Origin: Caldifarciminota bacterium
GTDB lineage: Bacteria > Hydrothermota > UBA3072
Assembly: GCA_016930175.1 (NCBI GenBank)
Contig: JAFGHJ010000026.1
Coordinates: forward strand, 1 to 61,175
Direction of reading: 5' to 3'
DNA: 61,175 bases
Below, one piece after another: positions 7,120 to 14,887 of this stretch (position 1 is the stretch's first letter; every line of letters begins with the position of its first letter). The translations under genes were made by a program, and so were the position numbers. The notes beneath the pieces are model-generated. The model was given only the letters and a program-made list of their open reading frames with translations, had not been told where the DNA came from and searched no databases.

Positions 7120-8168
7120 ATTATTTTATCGAGCATATACTTGCTTACATTCATGTAATTATGTTCTTTTACAACCCACTTGCGGCTTTCGGTACTTTTC
7201 TTCAAAAGAATTTTGGGGTTTTTTAGAATTTTTTCTAAAACTTCTTTTATGTTATCTTTGTTGGCGTTTATGAAAGGATGTACTTTCAAGAATTTTTCAT
7301 ATTGAGGGTTTATATATGTTATGCTTGGTATTCCCACAGATAAACACTCCATTGAATTCATACCGTAGCCAAAACCTCCGAAATCAGTAAGTTGGTCTAT
7401 AAGAACATCACATGTTTGTTCTTTAATCTTAAGTGCTTCTTCATGCGTTTTATTTTCGATTAAGAGAAAATTAAAGTCGAATTTACTTTTAAGTTCCTCG
7501 ACCGCTTTTAAAACATATTCCGTGCCTTTTAAGTATCTTTTTGTAGGAGCGTGGCAAATAGTCAATTTATTGTTTTTCAATATTTCTTTTTTATTAAATT
7601 TATCTACTTCAAAAGGGAAAGGAACATACTGTGTTTCAGGATGAATAAATCTATGGTCGAATTCGGTTGTAAATATAACATCTGCCAGTTCTTCTATATC
7701 AGGTAGAACGCCTCTTAGTCTTAAATCGCTTCCGAGATACAATATCGCAATTTTTTTATTCATTTTTTTTAGAGCTTTCACTATATTGCCGTTCCGTAAT
7801 ATACCGAGTCCGCCATCCAGGAAGTAACAATCGAAAGATCTGATATAATCTTTTAAGGGACTGATTTTAAAATTCCAGAGAACGTCTCTAAAAAGGTAGA
7901 AAATTCTTTCCGTTGTTTTTGGTTCCCACCTGGGTGGAATTCCTTTTTTCTGCGAATAGCCATATGTTCCTATTTTAGCAGTCTTTTTTAGACCTCTGAT
8001 AGACCATGTATTTGAAAAAGGAAGGTTAAGTACTATATCGTCCCAGTGAGCTCGGGGGCTTTTAAAATAAGTCATTAACCGGGAATAGTGCCCCATTTTT
8101 CTTTCAGCTTTAACTAAGATTCCCGGTACGCCCGCTACATTTTCAGACGCTATATGTAAAATCCGCAT
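7086..8168 (-). CDS. Glycosyltransferase, GT-B fold (family 1/4-like)
   Basis: A 360-residue protein of GT4-type layout. The N-terminal half opens MRILHIASENVAGVPGIL, and the C-terminal Rossmann half has ICHAPTKRYLKGTEYVLKAV and DQLTDFGGFGYGMNSMECLS followed by VGIPSI, the usual nucleotide-sugar region with a conserved Glu. Donor and acceptor cannot be read from sequence; surface polysaccharide or glycolipid assembly is likely. The last ten residues (GRRFSQIFSD) are encoded by a dispersed repeat that also supplies the stop codon. The ATG has no good Shine-Dalgarno sequence. Repeat words lie just upstream. Confidence 0.8.
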   Translation of the reverse strand: MRILHIASENVAGVPGILVKAERKMGHYSRLMTYFKSPRAHWDDIVLNLPFSNTWSIRGLKKTAKIGTYGYSQKKGIPPRWEPKTTERIFYLFRDVLWNFKISPLKDYIRSFDCYFLDGGLGILRNGNIVKALKKMNKKIAILYLGSDLRLRGVLPDIEELADVIFTTEFDHRFIHPETQYVPFPFEVDKFNKKEILKNNKLTICHAPTKRYLKGTEYVLKAVEELKSKFDFNFLLIENKTHEEALKIKEQTCDVLIDQLTDFGGFGYGMNSMECLSVGIPSITYINPQYEKFLKVHPFINANKDNIKEVLEKILKNPKILLKKSTESRKWVVKEHNYMNVSKYMLDKIMGRRFSQIFSD

Positions 8169-8493
8169 TTTTTCAACCTTAATTTTTCACACAGAGCCAC
8201 AAAGGTCACAGAGCCCACCACACCCCTCTTAATTTGTTTTCTTTATTCTCACACAAAGACACAAAAAACACAGAGTTTTTTATTTTTAGTGTTTTTTTTA
8301 ATAACAAAGATTCTTTTTAAATCCGTATTTATTCGTGTTCATCTATGGCTAATTTATAAGGGTTGTGGGTTTGGTTTTAAATAATACAATTCTTTTTTCT
8401 CTGTGGTCTCTGTGTTTCTTTTTTTATTACAATTAAATTCTCTGTGCCCTCTGTGGTAATTTTTTTGGTTGGAAAGGGATTCTAGCTTCATTG
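8169..8493. other. Gene-free gap packed with repeat words
   Basis: No gene seen. Family B words occur four times: CACACAGAGCCACAAAGGTC (8187), CACACAAAGACAC (8251), CTCTGTGGTCTCTGTG (8399) and CTCTGTGCCCTCTGTGG (8440). The first two are on the opposite strand to the last two, so the gap is roughly self-complementary. An AATCCGTATTTATTCGTG word sits at 8320. Confidence 0.75.
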
Positions 8494-9288
8494 TCACGTT
8501 ACCAAACAATCGCCGATAATTTTCGGGGTGATCTTCCTTGAATATCTTACGACTTTTATAGCATCGGGTGGTTGAAAAGGGTCTTTTTCTTCGAGAAGGA
8601 GTACCTGTGGAATTTCCAGTAAAAAAGCAATTGCGGAAAGGTCGTTCCTCTTTGTAATTAGTGTCGTAACTTTACGTAAACCATCTTCATCCGAGACTCG
8701 ATGTAAACCATGATATTGGGTAGAAATATCAGAACTGATGCCGATAATCTCTTCTTTTTCTCTCTTTTTGCTTGAACGTCTGGCTCTTAAGGCTTTAGTT
8801 TTCCATTTTAAAGCAGGGAATCCAAGTAAATCAATTAAATATTGATACTTGCCGGTTATAGATTTCTTATGCGTTCTTGCTGTAATATTTACACCAGGGA
8901 CTTCATTTATTGAAGCTACGATGGGATTTTTTAAAAGGTAAGAAAATACCTGGATATCTGTTTCATTAAGGTCAATAAATAGATCATAGCTGTCCTTTAT
9001 GTTATTTCTTAAGCGATACATACCGATAGGACCTGACTTTGCCGGATAACGTATAATCTTTGCTCTAAGACGCCTGAAGTACTTCACATCCTGATTATCT
9101 GGCAGAAGAACAGATAATTTGTGCTTTTTTGACAGAGACTCAACCAAAGGCAGAGAGTAAAGCGTTTCGCCTTTAATTTCTGAAGGGCGAAGTGCTATTG
9201 TATTGAGGTTCTCTAATGGAAATTCAATTTTTTTTGTTGACATTTTATTTAATAAAGGGAAAACAACAGAATTTAATTTTTTAAGCAT
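8494..9288 (-). CDS. GT9-like (heptosyltransferase-related) protein, divergent
   Basis: A 264-residue protein. The N-terminal part (LNTIALRPSEIKGETLYSLP, VESLSKKHKLSVLLP, DLFIDLNETD) resembles the first Rossmann half of GT9 glycosyltransferases, where 'GD-ll-tP-l-L' is the usual pattern. The C-terminal half keeps only hints (TKRNDLSAIAFLLEIPQVLL) of the nucleotide-sugar site. It is shorter than active members (about 330 residues), so it may be a degenerate or non-catalytic relative. Its ATG overlaps the end of the FAD oxidase gene by 8 bases and translation is probably coupled. Family assignment is tentative. Confidence 0.5.
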   Translation of the reverse strand: MLKKLNSVVFPLLNKMSTKKIEFPLENLNTIALRPSEIKGETLYSLPLVESLSKKHKLSVLLPDNQDVKYFRRLRAKIIRYPAKSGPIGMYRLRNNIKDSYDLFIDLNETDIQVFSYLLKNPIVASINEVPGVNITARTHKKSITGKYQYLIDLLGFPALKWKTKALRARRSSKKREKEEIIGISSDISTQYHGLHRVSDEDGLRKVTTLITKRNDLSAIAFLLEIPQVLLLEEKDPFQPPDAIKVVRYSRKITPKIIGDCLVT

Positions 9289-10663
9289 TTTTTTCCTCGA
9301 TATCGAATATCTTTCCCGGATTCAGTATATTTAAAGGGTCGAATTCGGATTTTATGTTTTTCATCAATTTTATTTCCTTTTCTGTTCTTGAGTATTTAAG
9401 GTATTTTTTTTTAGTAAAGCCTATGCCGTGTTCTCCGCTAATTTTACCTCCGAAAGTATTCAGTTTCTTGAATAATTCATTAATGATTTTATCTCCGTTA
9501 TCTTTCCATTCTTCGTTTTTTAAGATATTCACGTGCAAATTTCCGTCTCCTATGTGACCGAAAGTAAAAACTCTCGTATTGAATTCCTTTTCGAGCTTTT
9601 TAATTTCAGGAATGAATTCGGGAATATTTGCTCTGGGTATAGACACATCTTCGGGTATAATAGTTCCAAATAAATCCAGTGCTTCTGTTATATTTCTTCT
9701 GAAGTCCCATATTTTTTCCTGTTGATGATTTTCCTCAGCAACGAATACATCCGATGCATTACTTTCCAGAAATTTATTACCGATTATTTCGAATTTCTTT
9801 TCCAGTTCTCCCTTTGAGTCTTCCAGTAGTTCAGCAATAAGTAGTGTTCCCTCTTCCGCCATAGGTATTTTTTTGTCCAGGTTGGTAATGGCTACTTTAA
9901 CTGCATCTTCGTCGATTATCTCGAATGCGGAAGGAGTAATTCCGCTCGAGAGTATATTAAATGACGAAAGAGCAGCATCTTCAAGTTTTTTAAAGGGTGC
10001 GACCAATGTAGCGGAATAGGGGGGAAGATTAACAACTTCTAAAAGTATCCTGGTTATTATTCCAAGAGTACCCTCTGAACCTATAAGCAGATTTAAAAGG
10101 GAATATCCGGTAGCATCCTTTTTTAACCTTCCTCCGAGAAATTCTTTTGAACCGTCGGGTAGAATAACTTCGATTCCTCTGACATAATCTCTTGTAAGGC
10201 CGTAAAGTAAGCACCTTGCTCCTCCCGCGTTTGTCGCGACATTTCCTCCTATAAAACAGGAATCAACAGAGGATGGATCGGGAGGAAAGAAAAATCCATA
10301 TTTTTCGAGAAACTTGTTTATTTCTTCCGTAATAACACCCGGTCCTACTTCGAGAATACAGTTTTTCTCATCGAAGTCGATAATTTCATTCATTTTTTCC
10401 GTAGATAGAACAATTCCGCCGTTAACCGCGAGAGGACCTGCCGTTCTGCTGGTGCCTCCTCCTCTTGGAATTATAGGTATTTTTGCATCGTTATCTATTT
10501 CGAGAAGCCTTGATATTGAATCGGTTTCTGTCGGTAGAAATGCAGCATCAGGAAGGAAATAATAATCGCCGGGAGTTTCATCCCGTGCGTATTTTTCCAA
10601 TTTTTCTTTGTCCGTAAGTAATTCGTAATCAAACTCTTTTTCGAATCGTCCCAATTTTTCCAT
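9281..10663 (-). CDS. glcD: FAD-linked oxidase, GlcD / D-lactate dehydrogenase type
   Basis: A 460-residue VAO-family flavoprotein that oxidises a 2-hydroxy acid such as glycolate or D-lactate. FAD-binding motifs are RGGGTS (67-72), GGNVATNAGG (139-148) and GSEGTLG (195-201). The C-terminal FAD-oxidase domain has EDVSIP (338-343), GHIGDGNLH (369-377) and GEHGIG (410-415), with metal-binding His residues. No glcE or glcF lies beside it, so it may act alone or with an electron acceptor elsewhere. The substrate is not determinable. The promoter ends five bases before the ATG, which points to a leaderless mRNA shared with the GT9-like gene. Confidence 0.9.
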   Translation of the reverse strand: MEKLGRFEKEFDYELLTDKEKLEKYARDETPGDYYFLPDAAFLPTETDSISRLLEIDNDAKIPIIPRGGGTSRTAGPLAVNGGIVLSTEKMNEIIDFDEKNCILEVGPGVITEEINKFLEKYGFFFPPDPSSVDSCFIGGNVATNAGGARCLLYGLTRDYVRGIEVILPDGSKEFLGGRLKKDATGYSLLNLLIGSEGTLGIITRILLEVVNLPPYSATLVAPFKKLEDAALSSFNILSSGITPSAFEIIDEDAVKVAITNLDKKIPMAEEGTLLIAELLEDSKGELEKKFEIIGNKFLESNASDVFVAEENHQQEKIWDFRRNITEALDLFGTIIPEDVSIPRANIPEFIPEIKKLEKEFNTRVFTFGHIGDGNLHVNILKNEEWKDNGDKIINELFKKLNTFGGKISGEHGIGFTKKKYLKYSRTEKEIKLMKNIKSEFDPLNILNPGKIFDIEEKNA

Positions 10664-10668
10664 AGGCT

Positions 10669-10696
10669 AAAATAATAGTAAGTCCATTATAGTCAA
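10669..10696 (-). promoter_or_regulatory. Promoter of the glcD-type gene, leaderless type
   Basis: Minus-strand TTGACT (10696-10691), 16-base spacer, TATTTT (10674-10669), five bases (AGCCT), then ATG. No Shine-Dalgarno sequence. Confidence 0.65.
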
Positions 10697-10748
10697 GAGT
10701 GAAAAAACTTATATCTCACACAAAGACACGGAGACACAAAGTTTTTAA

Positions 10749-10810
10749 TTTTGTTTTCCTACTTAACTACTCAACTATTTTACTATTTAACTTTGATTCG
10801 AAGAATCAAC
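10749..10810 (+). repeat. Repeat family D, copy 2, forming the 3' end of acpS
   Basis: Near-copy of 1929-1990 (about five differences in 57). On the minus strand its terminal palindrome GATTCTTCGAATC is read as the last residues of AcpS (DSSNQS) and the TAA that follows is the stop codon. A family B word (CACACAAAGACACGGAG) lies just beyond, at 10718. Confidence 0.85.
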
Positions 10811-11146
10811 TAGTAAAACCGCGGCGATTGCGGTGTCGTTGGTGTGGGATAGGGATACGTGGATTTTAATTCCCTTCATTTCTTCTTCTAATTGCTTATT
10901 TAGAATTTTTATAACCGGTTTTCCTCCCGTACGAACCTCTATTGCCTTCCAGCCGTAATTGTGGTTTTTGGCTTTATAAAAGGATTCTTTGACGGCAAAA
11001 CGTGCTGCATAACACTGGTATTTATTGATTTTGTTTTCGCAATATTGCTTTTCGTTTTCGGTGAATATTTTATCTGCGAAACCGTCACCCCAGCGCTTTA
11101 TCGCCTTTTCTATCCTGCTTGCCTTAACTATATCTATCCCAATCAT
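10787..11146 (-). CDS. acpS: Holo-[acyl-carrier-protein] synthase
   Basis: A 119-residue phosphopantetheinyl transferase that moves 4'-phosphopantetheine from CoA to acyl carrier protein. Key residues are in place: GIDIV with Mg-binding D5, RFAVKESFYKA with E54 (49-59), and the end of the fold at HVSLSHTND. The length is normal. The last residues (DSSNQS) and the stop come from a dispersed repeat. Another repeat (family C) lies about 20 bases before the ATG, and I see no Shine-Dalgarno sequence. So the gene is boxed in by repeats on both sides. Confidence 0.92.
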   Translation of the reverse strand: MIGIDIVKASRIEKAIKRWGDGFADKIFTENEKQYCENKINKYQCYAARFAVKESFYKAKNHNYGWKAIEVRTGGKPVIKILNKQLEEEMKGIKIHVSLSHTNDTAIAAVLLVDSSNQS

Positions 11147-11165
11147 GTAACAAAAGCCATTTTTT

Positions 11166-11300
11166 GTTAGTGCGTTAGTGCGTTAGTGGGTTGGTGGGTG
11201 AAAAAACAGCCCAACCGACTAACGTTTGAAATTCTCTGTGTTCTCAGTGTTTTTTCTTTTTTTAACACAATTAATCTCTCTGTGTCCTCTGTGGTTCATG
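11166..11300. repeat. Repeat family C copy 2 plus family B words
   Basis: 11166-11224 has three GTTAGTG words, GTTGGTGGGTG, an A-run and CAGCCCAACCGACTAAC: the clearest copy of the palindromic family C. It is followed by CTCTGTGTTCTCAGTG (11233) and CTCTGTGTCCTCTGTGG (11279), both family B. The block fills the gap between acpS and ftsB. Confidence 0.75.
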
Positions 11301-11305
11301 TTTTT

Positions 11306-11617
11306 TCATTTTTCATCATATATTATTACTGTATCTCCGTCTTTTATCATACCCAACTCTTCCCTTGCGATTTTTTCAATAAGAAATGTATCCCTTTTTA
11401 TCTTTTTCAGTGAATCGAGTAAAGCGGCTTCCTCTTTTAGGAGTTCTTGTTTTTCATTTTTAAGTTTATTTTCGCTTCTTTTTAGTTTAATAATATTTAT
11501 AAACCCATAGGCTCCGAAAAAAAGATAGTAAATTATCCCGCTTAATATTAAAATAAAAAGGATTTTTTTTAAATTCTTTTTTATAAGCTTTTTAGAATAC
11601 TTCAAACCTCGCGGCAT
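11306..11617 (-). CDS. FtsB/DivIC-family septum protein
   Basis: A 103-residue bitopic membrane protein: basic N-terminus, one helix (about 19-35), then a heptad-like coiled coil (about 43-75, [20 protein letters not shown]) and the short conserved tail [13 protein letters not shown]. This is the FtsB/DivIC layout; such proteins join FtsL and FtsQ/DivIB in the divisome. It overlaps the end of eno by 26 bases, the same eno-ftsB order found in many bacteria. Confidence 0.85.
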   Translation of the reverse strand: MPRGLKYSKKLIKKNLKKILFILILSGIIYYLFFGAYGFINIIKLKRSENKLKNEKQELLKEEAALLDSLKKIKRDTFLIEKIAREELGMIKDGDTVIIYDEK

Positions 11618-12845
11618 CTCCTAATTCCTCTTCGATTCTCAGCAGTTCATTGTATTTTTCCAATCTCTCACTCCGGGAAAGAGAACCTGTTTTGATTTGA
11701 CCCGTATTTAGACCGACCGCGAGATGGGAGATAAATGTGTCGGCAGTCTCTCCCGAACGGTGCGAAACAACGGCTGTCCAACCGTTGTTTTTTGCCATCT
11801 GGATTGCTTCAATCGTTTCTGTAACCGTCCCAATCTGGTTAAGTTTTATTAGAACCGAGTTGCTAACGTTCCTGTCAATCGCTTTTTGGATTATAGAGGT
11901 ATTAGTTACAAAGATATCATCGCCGACAATCTGGATTTTATCTCCTAATTTTTTTGTTAGTTTTTCCCAGCCGTCCCAATCGGCTTCAGAAAGCCCATCT
12001 TCGATTGAAATTATTGGATATTTATCTATCCACTTTTCGTATACTTTAATCATATCTTCCGAAGATAAAGATTTTCCTCCAAACTTATAGGATTTATCTT
12101 TGTAAAACTCGGAAGCCGCGCTGTCTAAGGCTATTGCGACTTCTTTACCCGCTTTATATCCGGCTTTTTCAATTGCTTTTAGAATTAAACTCAACGCTTC
12201 TTCATTTGTGGAAAGATTAGGCGCGAAACCACCTTCATCTCCTACACTGGTTGCGTATCCCTTTTCTGAAAGGATCTTCTTCAAGGAGTGAAAAACCTCG
12301 GAGGCGGCTCTTATTGCTTCTTTAAAATTCGGTAAACCTAAAGGAGCTATCATATACTCCTGGATATCGAGGTTGTTATCTGCGTGTTCTCCTCCGTTTA
12401 AGATATTGCAGAGTGGGACGGGAAGTTGGCACGCGTTTGCACCTCCCAGGTATCTGTAAAGAGGTATGTTTAAGTACTTACTCGCGGCTCTTGCTGCCGC
12501 CATCGATACCGAAAGTATAGCATTTGCTCCGAGTTTACTTTTGTTTTCAGTTCCGTCTAATTCGCACATTGTAATATCTATAAGTCTTTGATCCAGGCAA
12601 TTTTCACCCGTGATTTCTTGACCTATTATGTTATTTACGTTGTTAACAGCAGTCAGTACTCCTTTGCCGTTATATCTTTTTTTATCATTATCTCGAAGTT
12701 CCAGAGCTTCTCTTGTTCCTGTTGAAGCTCCGGAAGGCACAGCGGCTCTACCCATAATCCCTGATTCAAGCAGACATTCGGCTTCTATAGTGGGATTCCC
12801 TCTTGAATCGATTATTTCTCTTGCTTTTATATCGACTATTCTCAT
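11592..12845 (-). CDS. eno: Enolase
   Basis: A 417-residue glycolytic enzyme converting 2-phosphoglycerate to phosphoenolpyruvate. All catalytic elements are present: E204 in [10 protein letters not shown], metal ligands D241, E282 (SIEDGL) and D309 (GDD), K334 in KLNQIGT, and SHRSGET at 361-367. The length is near the family norm. The ATG is preceded by AAGGAGGAAG. The gene starts 27 bases after the 3' end of tRNA-Arg on the same strand with no terminator between, so the two probably share the promoter at 13012-13039. Upstream PEP use fits the ppdK gene elsewhere in the window. Confidence 0.97.
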   Translation of the reverse strand: MRIVDIKAREIIDSRGNPTIEAECLLESGIMGRAAVPSGASTGTREALELRDNDKKRYNGKGVLTAVNNVNNIIGQEITGENCLDQRLIDITMCELDGTENKSKLGANAILSVSMAAARAASKYLNIPLYRYLGGANACQLPVPLCNILNGGEHADNNLDIQEYMIAPLGLPNFKEAIRAASEVFHSLKKILSEKGYATSVGDEGGFAPNLSTNEEALSLILKAIEKAGYKAGKEVAIALDSAASEFYKDKSYKFGGKSLSSEDMIKVYEKWIDKYPIISIEDGLSEADWDGWEKLTKKLGDKIQIVGDDIFVTNTSIIQKAIDRNVSNSVLIKLNQIGTVTETIEAIQMAKNNGWTAVVSHRSGETADTFISHLAVGLNTGQIKTGSLSRSERLEKYNELLRIEEELGDAARFEVF

Positions 12846-12872
12846 TGAATTTCTTCCTCCTTAATTTTTACA

Positions 12873-12946
12873 TACGCCCGGAAGGATTCGAACCTTCAAC
12901 CCGCGGATCCGAAGTCCGCTACTCTGTCCAGTTGAGCTACGGGCGC
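12873..12946 (-). tRNA. tRNA-Arg(TCG)
   Basis: The reverse complement folds as a cloverleaf: acceptor GCGCCCG/CGGGCGT (terminal G-U), anticodon stem GCGGA/TCCGC closing CTTCGGA with anticodon TCG, and T arm GGTTCGAATCC. CCA is not encoded. It is the first gene of a unit with eno and ftsB. Confidence 0.95.
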
Positions 12947-13011
12947 GATAATCTCCATTGTTTTTCAGGTGAAAACCATGTTGATTTTAACAAATTTTCG
13001 CCAATCACTCG

Positions 13012-13039
13012 AATATATTATTACATTTTTGTTTGTCAA
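13012..13039 (-). promoter_or_regulatory. Promoter of tRNA-Arg-eno-ftsB
   Basis: Minus-strand TTGACA (13039-13034), 16-base spacer, TATATT (13017-13012), with about 65 bases before the mature tRNA. It is divergent to the rpsR promoter 15 bases away. Confidence 0.8.
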
Positions 13040-13053
13040 GTATAAGTAAGGGC

Positions 13054-13081
13054 TTGACTATATTATCAATCTGTATAAATT
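13054..13081 (+). promoter_or_regulatory. Promoter of the rpsR housekeeping operon
   Basis: TTGACT (13054-13059), 16-base spacer, TAAATT (13076-13081), about 60 bases before rpsR. I see no other good promoter until the Doc antitoxin at 24417, so it may drive the overlapping genes down to ispD. Confidence 0.65.
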
Positions 13082-13141
13082 AAAGACAGTAGTTGTAATT
13101 GTGAGAAGTAATATTTAAAACGACAAAACAGGAGGAGATAA

Positions 13142-13369
13142 GTGTCAACTTCGAGAAGAAAAAGAAATTGTTACTTTTGTAAGAGTGATGCTGAGGAGAT
13201 AGATTATTTAAATGTTGGATTATTGAGTAAATTCGTTACTCCGAGCGGGAAAATCCTTCCCTCGCGGATAACACGAGTTTGTCCAAAGCACCAGAGAAAA
13301 TTAAAAAAAGCCATAATGCAGTCGAGAGAAATTGCATTAATGCCTTATGTGAAGTCTTTAGAGTGGTAG
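13142..13369 (+). CDS. rpsR: Ribosomal protein bS18, zinc-binding (C+) form
   Basis: A 75-residue small-subunit protein binding 16S rRNA in the platform. The conserved core is clear (KFVTPSGKILPSRITRVCPKHQRKLKKAI, residues 31-59, then REIALMPY). C10-x2-C13 plus C47-x2-H50 make a zinc-ribbon set, so this is the metal-binding form of bS18. The GTG start follows GGAGGAG. The usual partners rpsF and ssb are not upstream; rplI follows directly. Confidence 0.95.
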   Translation: MSTSRRKRNCYFCKSDAEEIDYLNVGLLSKFVTPSGKILPSRITRVCPKHQRKLKKAIMQSREIALMPYVKSLEW

Positions 13370-13375
13370 CGGGAT

Positions 13376-13969
13376 ATGATGGAAGTTATACTTAAAGAGG
13401 ATAATCCGTATCTTGGAAAAAAGGGTCAGGTTGTTAAAGTGGCAGATGGCTATGCACGAAATTATTTAATTCCAAGAAATATAGCTGTGCGCAATGTTCC
13501 CGGAAATCAATCGGCTGTCAAAGCAGAATTACAATTTGAGGGAATTAGAGAGAAAAAAGGGAAAGCCGCGGCAGAAGAAATCAAAGAGAAAATTGACGGT
13601 AAAAAGTTTCACATAAAAGCCAAGGTAGGTAAAGAAGGCAAGTTGTATGGTTCTATAACCAAGCAGGATATTGTTGAACTCCTGGAGAAAGAAGGATATA
13701 ATATAGACAAAAAAATAATGGATATAGAAGACCATATAAAGGAAGCTGGCTCATATGAAATACAGTTAAATCTCTTTAAAGATGTAAAAGCGCATATTAA
13801 TCTTACTGTAGAAGGAGAATCTTCTCCGGAGGAAGAACCAACTCAGAAGGAAGAGTCGGCTGAGCCAAAAGAAGAAGCTTCCGAAAAGCAGAAAAAATCT
13901 TCAAAAAAAGAAAAATCACATAAGCCTAAAGAGAAATCTTCTCTGGAGAAAGAAAGTGAAGGAAGTTAA
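13376..13969 (+). CDS. rplI: Ribosomal protein bL9 with a charged C-terminal tail
   Basis: A 197-residue protein. The N-terminal domain (MEVILKEDNPYLGKKGQVVK) and linker (GYARNYLIPRNIA) are standard bL9, and the C-terminal domain ends near residue 148. The last 49 residues are an extra Glu/Lys/Ser-rich tail, low in complexity and probably disordered. Two ATGs stand in tandem (13376 and 13379); the second gives the usual MxVIL start. The end overlaps the next gene by 14 bases. The tail resembles that on the V-ATPase B subunit of this window in composition. Confidence 0.95.
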   Translation: MMEVILKEDNPYLGKKGQVVKVADGYARNYLIPRNIAVRNVPGNQSAVKAELQFEGIREKKGKAAAEEIKEKIDGKKFHIKAKVGKEGKLYGSITKQDIVELLEKEGYNIDKKIMDIEDHIKEAGSYEIQLNLFKDVKAHINLTVEGESSPEEEPTQKEESAEPKEEASEKQKKSSKKEKSHKPKEKSSLEKESEGS

Positions 13970-14441
13970 GATCGCCGGTATTGCAATTGATAGGACTTCA
14001 AATACTCCGGTAGTTCTTTTAAGGGAAGTTGAGGAAAGAAAAAAAGTTCTTCCTATATGGATAGGACCTGTCGAGGCTGAAGCGATATCTCAAGGATTGA
14101 AAAATGAGAAGTTTAATCGCCCCCTCACTCATGATTTGCTGTTAAATGTGCTGAAAGGGCTAAAAGTAGATATCTCTAAGGTTGTAGTATCGGATTTGAA
14201 AGATGATACTTATTTTGCGGAGATTTATCTGAAGAAAGATAACGAAATTTTCAAGATAGATTCGAGACCGAGTGATTCACTGGCTTTAGCTTCTAAAAAT
14301 CATATCCCTATCTATGTTCAGGATGAAGTAATGGAAAAAGGCGGTATAAGACTGGATCTTGATGATAACAAAAGGGTCCAGGATATTAGAAAATATATGG
14401 AGGATATTAAGCCGGAAGAATTCGGAAAGTTCAGGATGTGA
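13956..14441 (+). CDS. Bifunctional nuclease (BFN, DUF151) domain protein
   Basis: A 161-residue DUF151 protein. The core VKIAGIAIDRTSNTPVVLLR, the block LPIWIGPVEAEAI (52-64), the LTHDLLLNVL helix and IDSRPSDSLALA are diagnostic. Plant members have DNase and RNase activity; bacterial roles are unproven. The start is GTG at 13956, inside the end of rplI, and its own end overlaps dtd by four bases, so translation is coupled through the operon. Confidence 0.9.
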   Translation: MKEVKIAGIAIDRTSNTPVVLLREVEERKKVLPIWIGPVEAEAISQGLKNEKFNRPLTHDLLLNVLKGLKVDISKVVVSDLKDDTYFAEIYLKKDNEIFKIDSRPSDSLALASKNHIPIYVQDEVMEKGGIRLDLDDNKRVQDIRKYMEDIKPEEFGKFRM

Positions 14442-14887
14442 TCTTGAGAGTTCTAATACAGAGAGTGCTTTCTGCTTCGGTTCGTTTGATTAAAGAAGGT
14501 AAAGTCAAGGAAGAAGCTTCAATAGGTAAGGGGCTTTTGCTTTTTGTTGGAATAGGAAAGGATGACAGTCAGGATACCGTGAATTTTTTGGTAAATAAAA
14601 TATATAATCTCAGAATTTTTGAGAAAAAAGGAAAATTCGATTTGTCTCTTGCCGATATTAAGGGTGAAGTTCTCGCTGTGCCACAGTTTACTTTATACGG
14701 AAATACGGAAAAGGGTAGAAGACCGGAATTTACCTTTGCGGAGAGGCCGGAGAAAGCAAGAATTTTGTTTGATTTTTTCTGTGAGAAGATAGGTGATTTT
14801 CTTTCATGTAAAAAGGGTTTTTTCGGCGAAAAAATGGAAGTGGAGTTAGTTAATGATGGTCCGGTTACTTTAATGGTGGAAAAATGA
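14438..14887 (+). CDS. dtd: D-aminoacyl-tRNA deacylase
   Basis: A 149-residue DTD enzyme that hydrolyses D-amino acids (and glycine) from mischarged tRNA. It has RVLIQRVLSASV at the N-terminus, the catalytic block VPQFTLYGN (residues 84-92; the family usually reads SQFTL, so Pro replaces Ser) and the NDGPVTLMVE block near the end, whose Gly-Pro gates the pocket. The start is GTG at 14438 overlapping the previous stop; TTG at 14444 would also fit. The Ser-to-Pro change in the QFTL motif is the one oddity. Confidence 0.92.
   Translation: MILRVLIQRVLSASVRLIKEGKVKEEASIGKGLLLFVGIGKDDSQDTVNFLVNKIYNLRIFEKKGKFDLSLADIKGEVLAVPQFTLYGNTEKGRRPEFTFAERPEKARILFDFFCEKIGDFLSCKKGFFGEKMEVELVNDGPVTLMVEK

Noticed and set aside
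11166-11224. CRISPR-like array from repeated GTTAGTG words
   Set aside because: Word spacing is only a few bases, there are no unique spacers, units vary, and no cas gene is near. It is a palindromic repeat.
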